A stretch of DNA of 64,000 nucleotides from JACPNO01 sp963825405 (GCA_963825405.1 CAWGTB010000010.1:124001-188000); one strand, 5' to 3'; positions 17,282 to 28,394 are shown, counted from the first letter of the stretch. The notes: a model not told the origin generated them from the letters alone. Program-made: numbers and translations.

Positions 17282-18133
17282 TTACCGCATGGCCTGAAGA
17301 CGCGCGATGCGGTCTTCCGTCGAAGGATGGGTCGAAAACAGCCGTCCGAGCGAGAACCCGCCGAATGGTTTAATGATGAACATGTGCGCAGTGGCTGGCG
17401 ATGCTTCCATGGGGATGCGCTGCGACCAGCTTTCAAGCTTGGTCAGCGCCGCGATCATGTTGTGAGGGGTGCCGGTATATTTCACTGACGCTGCGTCAGC
17501 GTCGTATTCGCGCGTCCGTGAGATCGCCATCTGGATAAGCATAGCGGCGAGGGGCGCGAGAACGATCATCAGAATTCCACCGAGTGCGCCGCCGCGATCG
17601 TCATCGTCGCGCCGCGAGCCGCCAAAAAAGAAGGCCAGGCGGGCGGAGGAAATAATCGCAGCCGCCATCGTAGCTGCAACCGAGCTGATCAAAATATCGC
17701 GATGCAGCACGTGCCCCAGCTCGTGCGCCACGACCGCTTCGAGTTCGCGGTCGTCCATAAGCTGTAGCACGCCTGCCGTGAAGGCAACGGACGCGTGCGC
17801 CGGGTTGCGGCCGGTGGCGAAAGCGTTGGGCGAGTCTTCCGGAATCAGCCACAGCTTGGGCATTGGCAGGCCCATGTGTTGGGTAAGATTGCGCACGATC
17901 GGCCCCACGCGGCGGTAAACCTCAGGATTTTCGCTCTCGCTCACCGGCTGGGCGGAATAGGATGCGAGAGCGATTTTGTCGGAGAAAAAATAGCCGGCGA
18001 AGTTCATGACCACGGCCAGCGCCAGGCCGATGTAGAGACCGTTGCGACCAGCGAACGCCTGTCCACCGACCAGCAGAACGCCGCTCAACAGACCCAGCAG
18101 CAGAACCGTCTTCAGCGTATTGGTGCCGTGCAT
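17282..18133 (-). CDS. htpX: Membrane metalloprotease HtpX
   Basis: A 283-residue protein from ATG 18133 with two N-terminal TM helices, the zinc-protease motif HELGH (H137, E138, H141), two more hydrophobic segments after it, and the third zinc ligand region SRTREYDADAAS. HtpX degrades misfolded inner-membrane proteins and works alongside FtsH. It is 22 bp downstream of clpB in the same direction, consistent with a heat-shock unit. Confidence 0.95.
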   Translation of the reverse strand: MHGTNTLKTVLLLGLLSGVLLVGGQAFAGRNGLYIGLALAVVMNFAGYFFSDKIALASYSAQPVSESENPEVYRRVGPIVRNLTQHMGLPMPKLWLIPEDSPNAFATGRNPAHASVAFTAGVLQLMDDRELEAVVAHELGHVLHRDILISSVAATMAAAIISSARLAFFFGGSRRDDDDRGGALGGILMIVLAPLAAMLIQMAISRTREYDADAASVKYTGTPHNMIAALTKLESWSQRIPMEASPATAHMFIIKPFGGFSLGRLFSTHPSTEDRIARLQAMR

Positions 18134-18155
18134 GGCTGCGTCCTTTCCTTTATTG

Positions 18156-20789
<2,634 letters not shown>

Positions 20790-20842
20790 AGATCGCGCCC
20801 CCTTTTGTAATTAGATGCAGTGCGGCGTAGAACGTTGCTTAA

Positions 20843-20869
20843 GTGGGGCAGGTCCCCGACCTGCCCCAC
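20843..20869. repeat. Palindrome GTGGGGCAGGT..ACCTGCCCCAC
   Basis: An 11-bp arm inverted repeat with a 5-bp loop in the hsp20-clpB gap. In the hsp20 direction the RNA would fold into a strong hairpin with no U-tract after it, so it could tune clpB expression or protect the hsp20 mRNA end. It has the look of a mobile REP-type unit. Confidence 0.7.
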
Positions 20870-20875
20870 ATACTG

Positions 20876-21295
20876 TTAGCCCTTTACTTCAACTTTGACC
20901 TGCTTCGGCTTGGCGGCTTCCTTTTTAGGCAGGGTCACCGTCAGTACGCCGTTCTTGTAATCGGCCGAAACTTTGTCGTTCTCGACCGAAGACGGCAGCG
21001 TGAAGCTGCGCATGAACGTGCCGTAGTTGCGCTCAATACGGTGGTACCCGCCGCTCTTCTGCTCGCTCTCGAACTTCCGGTCGCCCTTGAGCGTCAGGGT
21101 CTGATTTTCGACCCGGACATCGATATCCTTCAAATCCACGTCAGGAAGATCGGCCTTGAGGATCAGTTCGTTCTCGTTCTCGATCACGTCGACGGCAGGG
21201 GACCATGGACGGGCCGCGCGCGGCTCACTCATCCAACGCGTAACGGCGTCTTCAAAACCCCGCAAATTGCTGAATGCATCGTGTTGCAGTGCCAT
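20876..21295 (-). CDS. Small heat-shock protein, Hsp20/alpha-crystallin family
   Basis: A 139-residue protein with an alpha-crystallin domain at about residues 33-125: it starts WSPAVDVIENENELILKADL and ends with the conserved GVLTVTLPK. It is an ATP-independent holdase. The start ATG 21295 has AGGAG nine bases upstream. The 5' leader of about 73 nt from the predicted start site could hold an RNA thermometer, but no ROSE or fourU signature is clear to me. Confidence 0.93.
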   Translation of the reverse strand: MALQHDAFSNLRGFEDAVTRWMSEPRAARPWSPAVDVIENENELILKADLPDVDLKDIDVRVENQTLTLKGDRKFESEQKSGGYHRIERNYGTFMRSFTLPSSVENDKVSADYKNGVLTVTLPKKEAAKPKQVKVEVKG

Positions 21296-21345
21296 GTGAT
21301 TGCTCTCCTATCTATCTAAATGAGTTTGTTATGGATTTGTCGACG

Positions 21346-21367
21346 GATCAAATCATATGATCTCATC
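21346..21367. promoter_or_regulatory. 22-bp palindrome at the hsp20 transcription start
   Basis: The sequence is a dyad: GAT-N3-ATCATATGAT-N3-ATC. It begins a few bases past the predicted -10 box, so a bound repressor would block initiation. It matches neither the HrcA (CIRCE) nor the HspR (HAIR) consensus. Confidence 0.5.
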
Positions 21368-21375
21368 TTTAAATA

Positions 21376-21404
21376 ATAATAAAATCTTAGTGTATGTTTG
21401 TCAA
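21376..21404 (-). promoter_or_regulatory. Sigma70-type promoter of the hsp20-clpB-htpX cluster
   Basis: On the minus strand TTGACA (21404-21399), a 17-bp spacer and TATTAT (21381-21376). Both hexamers and the spacing are near consensus. The -10 lies about 80 bp upstream of the hsp20 start. Confidence 0.75.
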
Positions 21405-21429
21405 GTAAAGCTGCCTCGAAAATGAAAAG

Positions 21430-21459
21430 GGCCGCAAGGAGCATTTGCCCCCTGCGGCC
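21430..21459 (-). terminator. Rho-independent terminator after rplQ
   Basis: A hairpin with GGCCGCA/TGCGGCC at the base, followed on the minus strand by CTTTTCATTTT. It begins 26 bp past the rplQ stop and closes the ribosomal superoperon. Confidence 0.75.
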
Positions 21460-21485
21460 ATTTGATTTAAATATTTATTAATGAA

Positions 21486-21950
21486 CTACTTAGCTTCTGG
21501 TTCTTCGCCGCCCTCTTCGGGCTCCCGGCCTTCACGCTGAGCTTTAAGTCTCTCTTCACGGCGCTTGGCGCGCTCGGCCGCCCGCTTGACCAACTCAGAC
21601 CCCACCAGCTCGATCATGGCCTGCTCGGCGCCGTCGCCCTTACGGAATCCCAGGCGAACGATGCGCGTGTAGCCGCCGGGGCGCTGCCCGAAGCGGGCGC
21701 CTAGGGTGTCGAACAGCTTCTTGACCGAACCCGGGGTTTCGAGAAAAGCCGCGGCCTGCCGGCGGGTGTGCAGGGTATCGCGTTTGGCCAGGGTGATCAT
21801 CTTCTCGACCAGCGGCTTGATGGCCTTGGCCTTGGGGACCGTGGTAATCACGCGTTCCTGCTCGATGACGCTGGTGACCAGGCCCTTCAGCAGGGAATTG
21901 CGCGCTCCCACGTCGCGTTTGAGTTTGTATCCGCCTCGTCTGTGCCGCAT
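21486..21950 (-). CDS. rplQ: 50S ribosomal protein L17
   Basis: A 154-residue L17 with the typical start MRHRRGGYKLKRDVGARNSL and the conserved GGYTRIVRLGFRKGDGA. The last 25 residues are an acidic, glutamate-rich tail that many L17 proteins lack. It is the last gene of the superoperon, 12 bp after rpoA, and a terminator follows. Confidence 0.97.
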   Translation of the reverse strand: MRHRRGGYKLKRDVGARNSLLKGLVTSVIEQERVITTVPKAKAIKPLVEKMITLAKRDTLHTRRQAAAFLETPGSVKKLFDTLGARFGQRPGGYTRIVRLGFRKGDGAEQAMIELVGSELVKRAAERAKRREERLKAQREGREPEEGGEEPEAK

Positions 21951-21962
21951 GCCTTGCTCCTG

Positions 21963-23021
21963 TTATTCGGAAATCTGGTCTTCGTTTTCAGTTTCAGGCG
22001 GCTCCGGCTCCAGCGAAATGTCCTGCACTTCTCCCGGAATCACCACCGGCGCGACCAGGTGTCCATGAGCATCCAGCTTCATGCCCAGTGACAGCCCCAT
22101 GTTGCCCAGAATTTCCTTAATCTCGTTGAGCGATTTGCGGCCGAAGTTCTTGGTGCGCAGCATCTCGGCTTCGGTCTTCTGCACCAGCTCGCCGATAGTC
22201 TGAATGTTGGCGTTCTTCAGGCAGTTGTAGGAACGCACGCTGAGTTCGAGCTCTTCGACCGAGCGATTCAACTGTTCGCTCATCTTGTCCGTGCCGCGGT
22301 CTGTGGTGTCTTCAGTAGCTTCGGGCAGTTCTTCGAAGTTGATGAAGATGGTCATGTGGTCTTTCAGGAGTTTCGCGGCGTAGCCGATCGAATCCTGCGG
22401 AGAAACGGCGCCGTTGGTCCAGACTTCTATGGTGAGCTTATCGTAGTCGGTCATCTGGCCCAGGCGGGCGGCTTCGACGGTGAAGTTGACCTTGCGCACC
22501 GGCGAATGCACGGAGTCGATCGGGATGTAGCCCAGCGCGAGATCTTCGTCGAAGTTCTTGTCGGCGCTGACGTAGCCGCGGCCGGTCTTGAGGCGCATTT
22601 CGATGGTAAGCTTGCCGCCTTCGCCGACGGTTGCGACGTGCAGATTGCGATCCAGCACTTCGACGTCCTGATCGGCTTCGATCTGTCCGCTGAACACTTC
22701 GCCCGGCTGAGTGACGACGAGGCGCGCGATTTTCTGGCCCTCGCCCATGATCTTGAACGGAATCTGCTTCAGGTTGAGGATGATATCGGTAGCGTCCTCG
22801 ACCACGCCCGGGATGGGGCTGAATTCGTGCTCGGCGCCTTCAATGCGCACGGCGGTGATGGCCGCGCCTTCGATCGAGCTGAGCAGCACGCGCCGCAGGC
22901 CATTGCCGATGGTGGTGCCGAATCCGCGCTGGAACGGCTGAGCCGTGAACAAGCCATACCGCTCGGTGAGCGTCTCGGTATTGGCGACCAATCGTTTGGG
23001 TTTCTGAAAACCTTTAAACAT
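21963..23021 (-). CDS. rpoA: RNA polymerase subunit alpha
   Basis: A 352-residue alpha subunit. The N-terminal dimerisation domain (YGLFTAQPFQRGFGTTIGNG, LRRVLLSSIEGAAI) assembles the core enzyme. The C-terminal helix-hairpin domain (ELSVRSYNCLKNANIQTIGE) contacts UP elements and activators. A short acidic tail follows. The gene lies between rpsD and rplQ as in most bacteria. Confidence 0.98.
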   Translation of the reverse strand: MFKGFQKPKRLVANTETLTERYGLFTAQPFQRGFGTTIGNGLRRVLLSSIEGAAITAVRIEGAEHEFSPIPGVVEDATDIILNLKQIPFKIMGEGQKIARLVVTQPGEVFSGQIEADQDVEVLDRNLHVATVGEGGKLTIEMRLKTGRGYVSADKNFDEDLALGYIPIDSVHSPVRKVNFTVEAARLGQMTDYDKLTIEVWTNGAVSPQDSIGYAAKLLKDHMTIFINFEELPEATEDTTDRGTDKMSEQLNRSVEELELSVRSYNCLKNANIQTIGELVQKTEAEMLRTKNFGRKSLNEIKEILGNMGLSLGMKLDAHGHLVAPVVIPGEVQDISLEPEPPETENEDQISE

Positions 23022-23081
23022 AGAATTTCCTCCTGCTACCGCCTCTGATCGCTCTGAGTTCGATCCGGCGGCCGCGGTTGG

Positions 23082-23714
23082 TTACTTCGAATACAACTCC
23101 ACGATGAGCTGCTCGTTGATGGGAATCTGCACCAGCTCGTCGCGCTTGGGGAAACTGATTACTTTGGCCTTGAGCGCTTCGCGGTCCACATCCATCCAGG
23201 ACGGGGCCGGAGCGTGCGCCGTAGCGTCGCGGGCGGCCAGAATGGCCGGATGGTTTTTGCTGGCTTCGCGCACCGCCACTTCGTCGTTCGGCTTGACCTG
23301 GAACGACGGAATATCGACCTTGCGCCCGTTGACCTGAATATGGCCATGACGCACGATCTGCCGCGATTGCGCGCGGCTAGTGCCAAAACCCATGCGGTAA
23401 ATGACGCTGTCCAGACGGCGCTCGAGACCACTCAGCAGGTTCTCGCCGGTGATGCCTTTCTGGTGCGCGGCCTTTTCAAAGCCGATGCGGAACTGCGATT
23501 CCAGCACGCCGTAGATGCGGCGGGTCTTTTGCTTCTCGCGCAATTGCAGGCCGTAGCCTACCAGCTTGGCTTTGCGGTCTTTGCCATGCTGCCCAGGAAC
23601 GAAGTTGCGCTTTTCAATGGCGCACTTCTCGCTGTGGCAGCGTTCACCCTTCAAAAACAATTTCATGCCTTCACGCCGGCATAGCCGGCAGACAGGCCCT
23701 CGATAACGTGCCAA
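23082..23714 (-). CDS. rpsD: 30S ribosomal protein S4, zinc-binding type
   Basis: A 210-residue S4 starting MARYRGPVCRLCRREGMKLF. Four cysteines (CRLC and CHSEKC) near the N-terminus mark the zinc-binding form. The S4 RNA-binding domain follows (RRLDSVIYRMGFGTSRAQSR). S4 is a primary 16S binder and in many species also represses this operon. A 108-bp gap containing a palindromic repeat separates it from rpsK. Confidence 0.97.
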   Translation of the reverse strand: MARYRGPVCRLCRREGMKLFLKGERCHSEKCAIEKRNFVPGQHGKDRKAKLVGYGLQLREKQKTRRIYGVLESQFRIGFEKAAHQKGITGENLLSGLERRLDSVIYRMGFGTSRAQSRQIVRHGHIQVNGRKVDIPSFQVKPNDEVAVREASKNHPAILAARDATAHAPAPSWMDVDREALKAKVISFPKRDELVQIPINEQLIVELYSK

Positions 23715-23794
23715 TCGAACCTCCCTAGTTCTGTCACGTGCAGTTTACAGTCGCAAGCGACCTTCTTCCTGCTTTTGGGCGTTAAGTACGCCCC

Positions 23795-23826
23795 CTACAT
23801 CGGGCGGGTTTAAAACCCTCCCCTAC
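23795..23826. repeat. Palindromic repeat, copy 1 (CGGGCGGGTTTAAAACCC type)
   Basis: The sequence CGGGCGGGTTTAAAACCCTCCCCTAC lies in the rpsK-rpsD gap, its end overlapping the rpsK stop codon. A second copy lies at 24754-24781. Confidence 0.7.
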
Positions 23827-24233
23827 ACTCGGCGTTTCTTGGGCGGCCGGCAGCCGTTATGCGGCATCGGCGTGGCATCGCGAATCGTACGGACTTCGAG
23901 ACCTGCCGTCGACAACGCGCGTACCGCCGATTCGCGGCCAGACCCCGGTCCGCTTACCCGCACTTCCACTGTCCGCAAGCCGCTTTCCGAAGCCTTGCCG
24001 GCGGCCGTCATCGCCGCTTGCTGCGCGGCGAACGGCGTACCCTTGCGCGATCCGCGAAATCCGAGCGACCCGGCGCTCGACCAGGAAATCGTGTTGCCTT
24101 CCTGATCGGCGATGGTGACGATGGTGTTGTTGAAAGTCGCCTGGATATGCACGATCCCCACGTGCACGATGCGCTTCTCTTTCTTCTTGAAGCTCTTCTT
24201 CTTGGTGGGTTTCGCTGCTGCTGCTTTCGCCAT
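23823..24233 (-). CDS. rpsK: 30S ribosomal protein S11
   Basis: A 136-residue S11 with a lysine-rich N-terminus, the core HVGIVHIQATFNNTIVTIAD, and the C-terminal DATPMPHNGCRPPKKRRV. It sits on the 30S platform near the mRNA Shine-Dalgarno helix. It follows rpsM by 1 bp. Confidence 0.98.
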   Translation of the reverse strand: MAKAAAAKPTKKKSFKKKEKRIVHVGIVHIQATFNNTIVTIADQEGNTISWSSAGSLGFRGSRKGTPFAAQQAAMTAAGKASESGLRTVEVRVSGPGSGRESAVRALSTAGLEVRTIRDATPMPHNGCRPPKKRRV

Positions 24234-24234
24234 A

Positions 24235-24621
24235 TTATGTCTTTGCCGCCGCCTTCTTCTTGTTTGCTACCGTGCCACGGCGCGGTCCCTTGCGGGTACG
24301 CGCGTTGGTATGCGTTCGTTGTCCGCGCACCGGCAGGCCGCGGCGATGGCGCAGGCCGCGATAGGAGCCCATTTCGATGTGACGCTTGATGTTCATCGAA
24401 ACTTCCTTGCGCAGGTCGCCTTCGACGGCGCCTTCCTCTTCCAGGATTTGACGGACTTTGTTCACTTCCTCTTCCGTCAGGTCGCCGATCTTTTTGTCGA
24501 ATTCGATGCCGGCCCGGTAGAGCAGGCTGCGCGAGCGCGTCCGGCCCACGCCGTAAATGTAGGTCAGGCCGACTTCGGCTCTCTTCTTGGGCGGTAAATC
24601 CACTCCAGCAATACGCGCCAT
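24235..24621 (-). CDS. rpsM: 30S ribosomal protein S13
   Basis: A 128-residue S13 starting MARIAGVDLPPKKRAEVGLT, with the helix-two-turn-helix RNA-binding part (YRGLRHRRGLPVRGQRTHTN) and a basic tail reaching towards the tRNAs. It contacts 23S and L5 across the subunit bridge. Confidence 0.98.
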   Translation of the reverse strand: MARIAGVDLPPKKRAEVGLTYIYGVGRTRSRSLLYRAGIEFDKKIGDLTEEEVNKVRQILEEEGAVEGDLRKEVSMNIKRHIEMGSYRGLRHRRGLPVRGQRTHTNARTRKGPRRGTVANKKKAAAKT

Positions 24622-24632
24622 TCGCTTCTCCC

Positions 24633-24746
24633 TTAACCTTGCCGCTGCTTATGTTTAGGAATCACGCAGATAACCCGCACCACGCCTTCGCGGTGGATCA
24701 CCTTGCACTTGTCGCACATCTTTTTGACCGATGCTCGTACTTTCAT
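24633..24746 (-). CDS. rpmJ: 50S ribosomal protein L36
   Basis: A 37-residue protein (MKVRASVKKMCDKCKVIHRE onward) with the C-x2-C..C..H zinc site of L36. The ATG at 24746 is chosen because the coding similarity starts there; the longer frame upstream is the repeat and the infA end. Confidence 0.96.
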   Translation of the reverse strand: MKVRASVKKMCDKCKVIHREGVVRVICVIPKHKQRQG

Positions 24747-24753
24747 AAATTTC

Positions 24754-24781
24754 CCCGGGCGGGTTTTAAACCCGCCCCTAC
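24754..24781. repeat. Palindromic repeat, copy 2 (CGGGCGGGTTTTAAACCCGCCC)
   Basis: A nearly perfect palindrome with 11-bp arms filling most of the 46-bp infA-rpmJ spacer. It shares its core with 23795-23826. A folded RNA here would sit about 8 nt ahead of the rpmJ start and could limit its translation. Confidence 0.75.
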
Positions 24782-24792
24782 GTTCAATTCCG

Positions 24793-24999
24793 TTACACCT
24801 TACGCAAAATCCGGCCGCGCGACACATCGTGGGGCGAAAGCTCCACCTCCACGTGGTCGCCGGCGAGCAAGCGCCCAAAATTCTTTTCCGGCTGGCCGGC
24901 GGCATGCGCCAGCACCTGCTGCCGGTTTTCCAGCTCCACGCGAAATACCAGCCGTGGCAACTCTTCCCGCACTACTGCCGATACCCGCCGCGTAATCAT
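24793..24999 (-). CDS. infA: Translation initiation factor IF-1, divergent
   Basis: A 68-residue OB-fold protein with the IF-1 core FRVELENRQQVLAHAAG, KNFGRLLAGDHVEVELSPHD and SRGRI. It lies in its usual place between map and rpmJ. The N-terminus (MITRRVSAVVREELPRLV) lacks the acidic stretch common in IF-1, and several conserved positions differ, so a second, more typical infA copy may exist elsewhere in the genome. Confidence 0.85.
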   Translation of the reverse strand: MITRRVSAVVREELPRLVFRVELENRQQVLAHAAGQPEKNFGRLLAGDHVEVELSPHDVSRGRILRKV

Positions 25000-25006
25000 T
25001 GTCTAA

Positions 25007-25777
25007 TCATGGCCGGGTCAGCACCCACGGTCCGTTCGACGTCACCGCCACGCAATGTTCGAAGTGCGCCGAATAGGAGCCATCCTTGGCCACCGCCGTC
25101 CATTTATCGCTGCGGACTTTGCTATCCGGCTTGCCGGCATTCACCATCGGCTCGATGGCCAGCACCATGCCCTCTTTGAGCCGCGGATTCTCGTTCTTGC
25201 GGTCCACGTAATTCGGAATCTGCGGCTCCTCATGAAGCTGCGTTCCGATGCCGTGTCCCACATATTCCCGCACTATCGAAAATCCGTTGCTCACCACATG
25301 CTTCTCGACGGTTCCGCACACATCAAAAAGCCGGTTGCCGGCGCGCACCTTATCGATTGCCAGTTCGAGCGATTCGCGCGTGACATCCAGCAGCTTCTGG
25401 GTTTGCGGGCTCACTTCGCCCACCGCCACGGTGACCGCCGAATCGCCAAAATATCCGTCCAACTGCACGCCGGTATCGATCGAAACCACGTCGCCTTTTT
25501 TCAGAATGCGTTTCGCCGACGGCATGCCGTGGACGATTTCCTCGTTGATCGAAGTGCACAGCACAAAGCGGTAGCGCTCGCCCGCCGCCGGAACGTAGTA
25601 GTTCTTGAACGCCGGTTTGGCGCCCGCGTCGGCGATCATCTGTTCGGCTACCGTTTCCATCTCCAGCGTGCTCACTCCTTCAACCGCCATTTCGCGCATC
25701 TTTTCCAGAATCTGATAAACCAAAAGGCCGCTGCGCCGCATTTTTTCCAGCTCAGCCGGCGTCTTGCGAATAATCAT
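25007..25777 (-). CDS. map: Methionine aminopeptidase type I
   Basis: A 256-residue type I enzyme that removes the initiator methionine. Metal-ligand motifs are all present: DTGVQLDGYFGDSAVT (two Asp), GHGIG (His), AIEPM (Glu) and AHFEHCVAV (Glu). Its start overlaps the adk stop by 4 bp (ATGA), so the two are translationally coupled. Confidence 0.97.
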   Translation of the reverse strand: MIIRKTPAELEKMRRSGLLVYQILEKMREMAVEGVSTLEMETVAEQMIADAGAKPAFKNYYVPAAGERYRFVLCTSINEEIVHGMPSAKRILKKGDVVSIDTGVQLDGYFGDSAVTVAVGEVSPQTQKLLDVTRESLELAIDKVRAGNRLFDVCGTVEKHVVSNGFSIVREYVGHGIGTQLHEEPQIPNYVDRKNENPRLKEGMVLAIEPMVNAGKPDSKVRSDKWTAVAKDGSYSAHFEHCVAVTSNGPWVLTRP

Positions 25778-26481
25778 GGCCTTTCTAGGATTCCGCGAAT
25801 CTGCCCGGATAAAATTGCTGGCGTCTGATAACTGGCGTCAATCTCTTCCAGCCGCCGCCCAGTCTGGCGAAAATATTCCAGCAACGGCTTGGTTTGCCTC
25901 TGATAAGCGTCCAGCCGCTCACGCACGACGGCTGCCTGATCGTCGTCGCGAACGGCCAATTTGGCCCCGTCTTTGTCGCACACACCTACCGCCCGCGGTG
26001 GTTTGGAAGTGGCATTATACAGGGTGCCGCACAACGGACACTGGCTGCGTCTGCTCAGACGGGCGATAACTATATTGTAATCCACCACGAGGTGAATCAC
26101 CACTGGCTCCAGCCCGCGCTCGGCCAGCATGCGGTCGAGGGTCTCGGCTTGTTGGCGGGTGCGCGGATAACCGTCCAAAATGAACCCCTGCTCACAATCG
26201 CCCTGCGCCAGGCGCTCGGTCACCAGGCCGCTTACCAGTTCATCCGATACCAGGTGGCCTTCGCCCATGGTCCCGGAGACGCCTTTGCCAATGGCGTCGC
26301 CTGCCTGGATATGCTCGCGCAGCATGTCGCCGGTAGAAATCGTGGGAATCCGCAGGGCTTCGGAAAGCAGCCTGGCTTGCGTACCTTTGCCCGAGCCCGG
26401 CGCGCCGAACAGGATCAATGCCCTGGGCCGGTTAGGCGACGGGTCGCGCGGTGAAGGCCTGTTGATCTCCGATGTCGCCAA
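25774..26481 (-). CDS. adk: Adenylate kinase, zinc-LID type
   Basis: A 235-residue kinase that interconverts AMP, ATP and ADP. It has the P-loop ILFGAPGSGKGTQ, the AMP-site GFILDGYPRT, and a long LID with CPLC...CDKDG, matching the Cys3/Asp zinc type of Gram-positives and some other phyla. It starts with TTG 26481 after GGAGTAAGGG. The first 20 residues are a Pro/Arg-rich extension absent from most Adk proteins. Confidence 0.96.
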   Translation of the reverse strand: MATSEINRPSPRDPSPNRPRALILFGAPGSGKGTQARLLSEALRIPTISTGDMLREHIQAGDAIGKGVSGTMGEGHLVSDELVSGLVTERLAQGDCEQGFILDGYPRTRQQAETLDRMLAERGLEPVVIHLVVDYNIVIARLSRRSQCPLCGTLYNATSKPPRAVGVCDKDGAKLAVRDDDQAAVVRERLDAYQRQTKPLLEYFRQTGRRLEEIDASYQTPAILSGQIRGILERP

Positions 26482-26504
26482 CCCTTACTCCCGGTGATCC
26501 TGCA

Positions 26505-27904
26505 TTAGAACGAGCTGCGGCGTCCGCGAATGCGGCCGGCGCGCGGCGTGAATCCTTCATAGTGCCGCATGATGAGCTGGGCTTCGATCTGGTTGATCGT
26601 ATCCATGGCCACGCCCACCACGATCAGCAGGGAAGTGCCGCCGAAGTAAAACTGTACGTTGAGGCCTTCCAGCAAGGAATCGCGGGAAATAGGTGTCGAT
26701 CCAGTTGCCGATCCCCGGCAGATGCTGCAGGTGGATGCCGGAAATCATGATGTCCGGAATCAGGCACAGGATGGACAGATACAACCCCCCGACCACGGTG
26801 ATCTTGGTGAGGATGTTGTTCATGTAGTCGGCGGTGTTGCGGCCCGGCCGGATGCCCGGAATGAAGCCGCCGTACTTGCGCATGTTGTCGGCTGCTTCGT
26901 TGGGATTGAAAATGATCGACACGTAGAAAAAGCAGAAGAACAGAATGCCGGCCACGAACAGCAGCACGTACAGCGGCTCGCCGTGCTTGATCGAATTCAG
27001 CATGCTGCTCAAATACGGGCTGTTCTTCACAAAAGGCAGGCTCGCGAGGGTCTGCGGAAACGCCAGAATCGAGGACGCGAAAATGACCGGAATCACGCCG
27101 CCCGCATTGACTTTCAAGGGCATGTGCGTGGATTGCCCGCCCATCACGCGCCGTCCCACCACGCGCTTGGCGTATTGCACCGGAATGCGCCGCTCGCCGC
27201 GTTCCACCAATACGATGAACGCGACCACCGCCACCATCATGACGATGATCAGCGCCAGCTCCAGGAAATTCCATTCGTGGGTGACAAACACGTTCTGGTA
27301 AATGTTGCCGATGGCGTTGGGCAGCCCGACCACGATGCCGGCGAAGATGATCAGCGACATGCCGTTGCCGATGCCGCGCTCGCTGATCTGCTCGCCCAGC
27401 CACATGATGAACGCCGTGCCGGTGGTGAGCGAAATCATGGTGAGCAGAATGAAGCCGATGCCGGGGTGAACGACGATGTTGCCCTGCATGGCCTGCAGGC
27501 CGGCGGCGATGCCGAACGACTGAATCAGCGCCAGGCCGACCGTCAGGTAGCGGGTCCACTGGGTGATTTTGCGCCGCCCCAGCTCGCCTTCCTTTTGCAG
27601 TTTTTCGAGAGTCGGAATGACCACCGTCAGCAATTGCAAGATGATCGACGACGTGATGTAGGGCATGATGCCCAGCGCAAACACCGTCAGCTTGCGGATA
27701 TTGCCGCCGGCGAACATATCGAAGAAGCCGAAAATGCTTCCCGAGTTTTGGGAGAAGAATTCCTGCCAGCGCAACAATGTTGATGCCCGGGGTTGGGACG
27801 TGCCCGCCCAGCCGGTACACCGCCAGCATCAGCAGCGTAAACAGAACCCGCTTGCGCAGGTCCGGAATGCGGAATACGTTGGCAATCGCCTCAAAGAATT
27901 TCAT
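26505..27904 (-). CDS. secY: Protein translocase subunit SecY, frameshifted twice
   Basis: The ten-TM core of the Sec channel. Three frames are needed. Frame 1 runs from ATG 27904 (MKFFEAIANVFRIPDLRKRV) to INIVAL. Frame 2 runs from QEFFSQNSGSIFGFFDMFAGG through the channel to WIDTYFPRFL. Frame 3 runs from EGLNVQFYFGGTSLLIVVGV to the C-terminus RIRGRRSSF at 26505. Removing one base at 27766-27767 and one at 26674-26675 gives a normal protein of about 465 residues. SecY is essential, so the lesions are probably sequence errors. It lies between rplO and adk as usual. Confidence 0.92.
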
Positions 27905-27923
27905 GGCCGTTCCTTGGCGCAGC

Positions 27924-28390
27924 TTATTTCTCCGCTTTCCTCGCGGCCTTCGCGATGACTTTGGCTTCACCGCCCGCCGCTTGGATTTTCTTGATCGCCG
28001 ATTCGGAAAACAGATGCGCTTCGATGGTGATCTTGCGCGTCAGCTCGCCCGGTACCCAGTATCTTGACGCCGTCGCGGCCATTGCGTACCGCGCCGAGTT
28101 TGATCAGACTTTCGGCGGTGAAGTGATCGCCTTCCAGTTTTACGATCCGGCCCAAATTGATAACAGCATACTGCTTCTTGAAGATGTTGGTGAACCCGCG
28201 CTTGGGCAGGCGGCGGTGCAGCGGCATCTGGCCGCCTTCGAAGCCGCGCTTCTGGCTGAACCCGGTGCCGGCGTGTTGACCCTTGCTGCCGCGGGTCGAC
28301 GTCTTGCCGTGCCCCGACCCCATGCCGCGCCCTACTCGCCGGCGCGCGCGTTTTTGGCCGGCCGGCGGCTTCAGATGTGCTCAGATTCAT
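27924..28390 (-). CDS. rplO: 50S ribosomal protein L15, frameshifted twice
   Basis: The middle frame gives GRGMGSGHGKTSTRGSKGQH to GVKILGTG. The start, ATG 28390 MNLST, is in another frame and rejoins as LKPPAGQKRARRRVGRG once the extra base near 28375 is dropped. The end rejoins as ELTRKITIEAHLFSESAIKK after dropping one C from 28048-28050, ending at 27924. The corrected protein is about 154 residues, normal for L15. Confidence 0.92.
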
Positions 28391-28394
28391 AGGA

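Noticed and set aside
21296..21380. HrcA (CIRCE) or HspR (HAIR) operator upstream of hsp20
   Set aside because: Neither TTAGCACTC-N9-GAGTGCTAA nor CTTGAGT-N7-ACTCAAG is present; only the unrelated 22-bp dyad was found.
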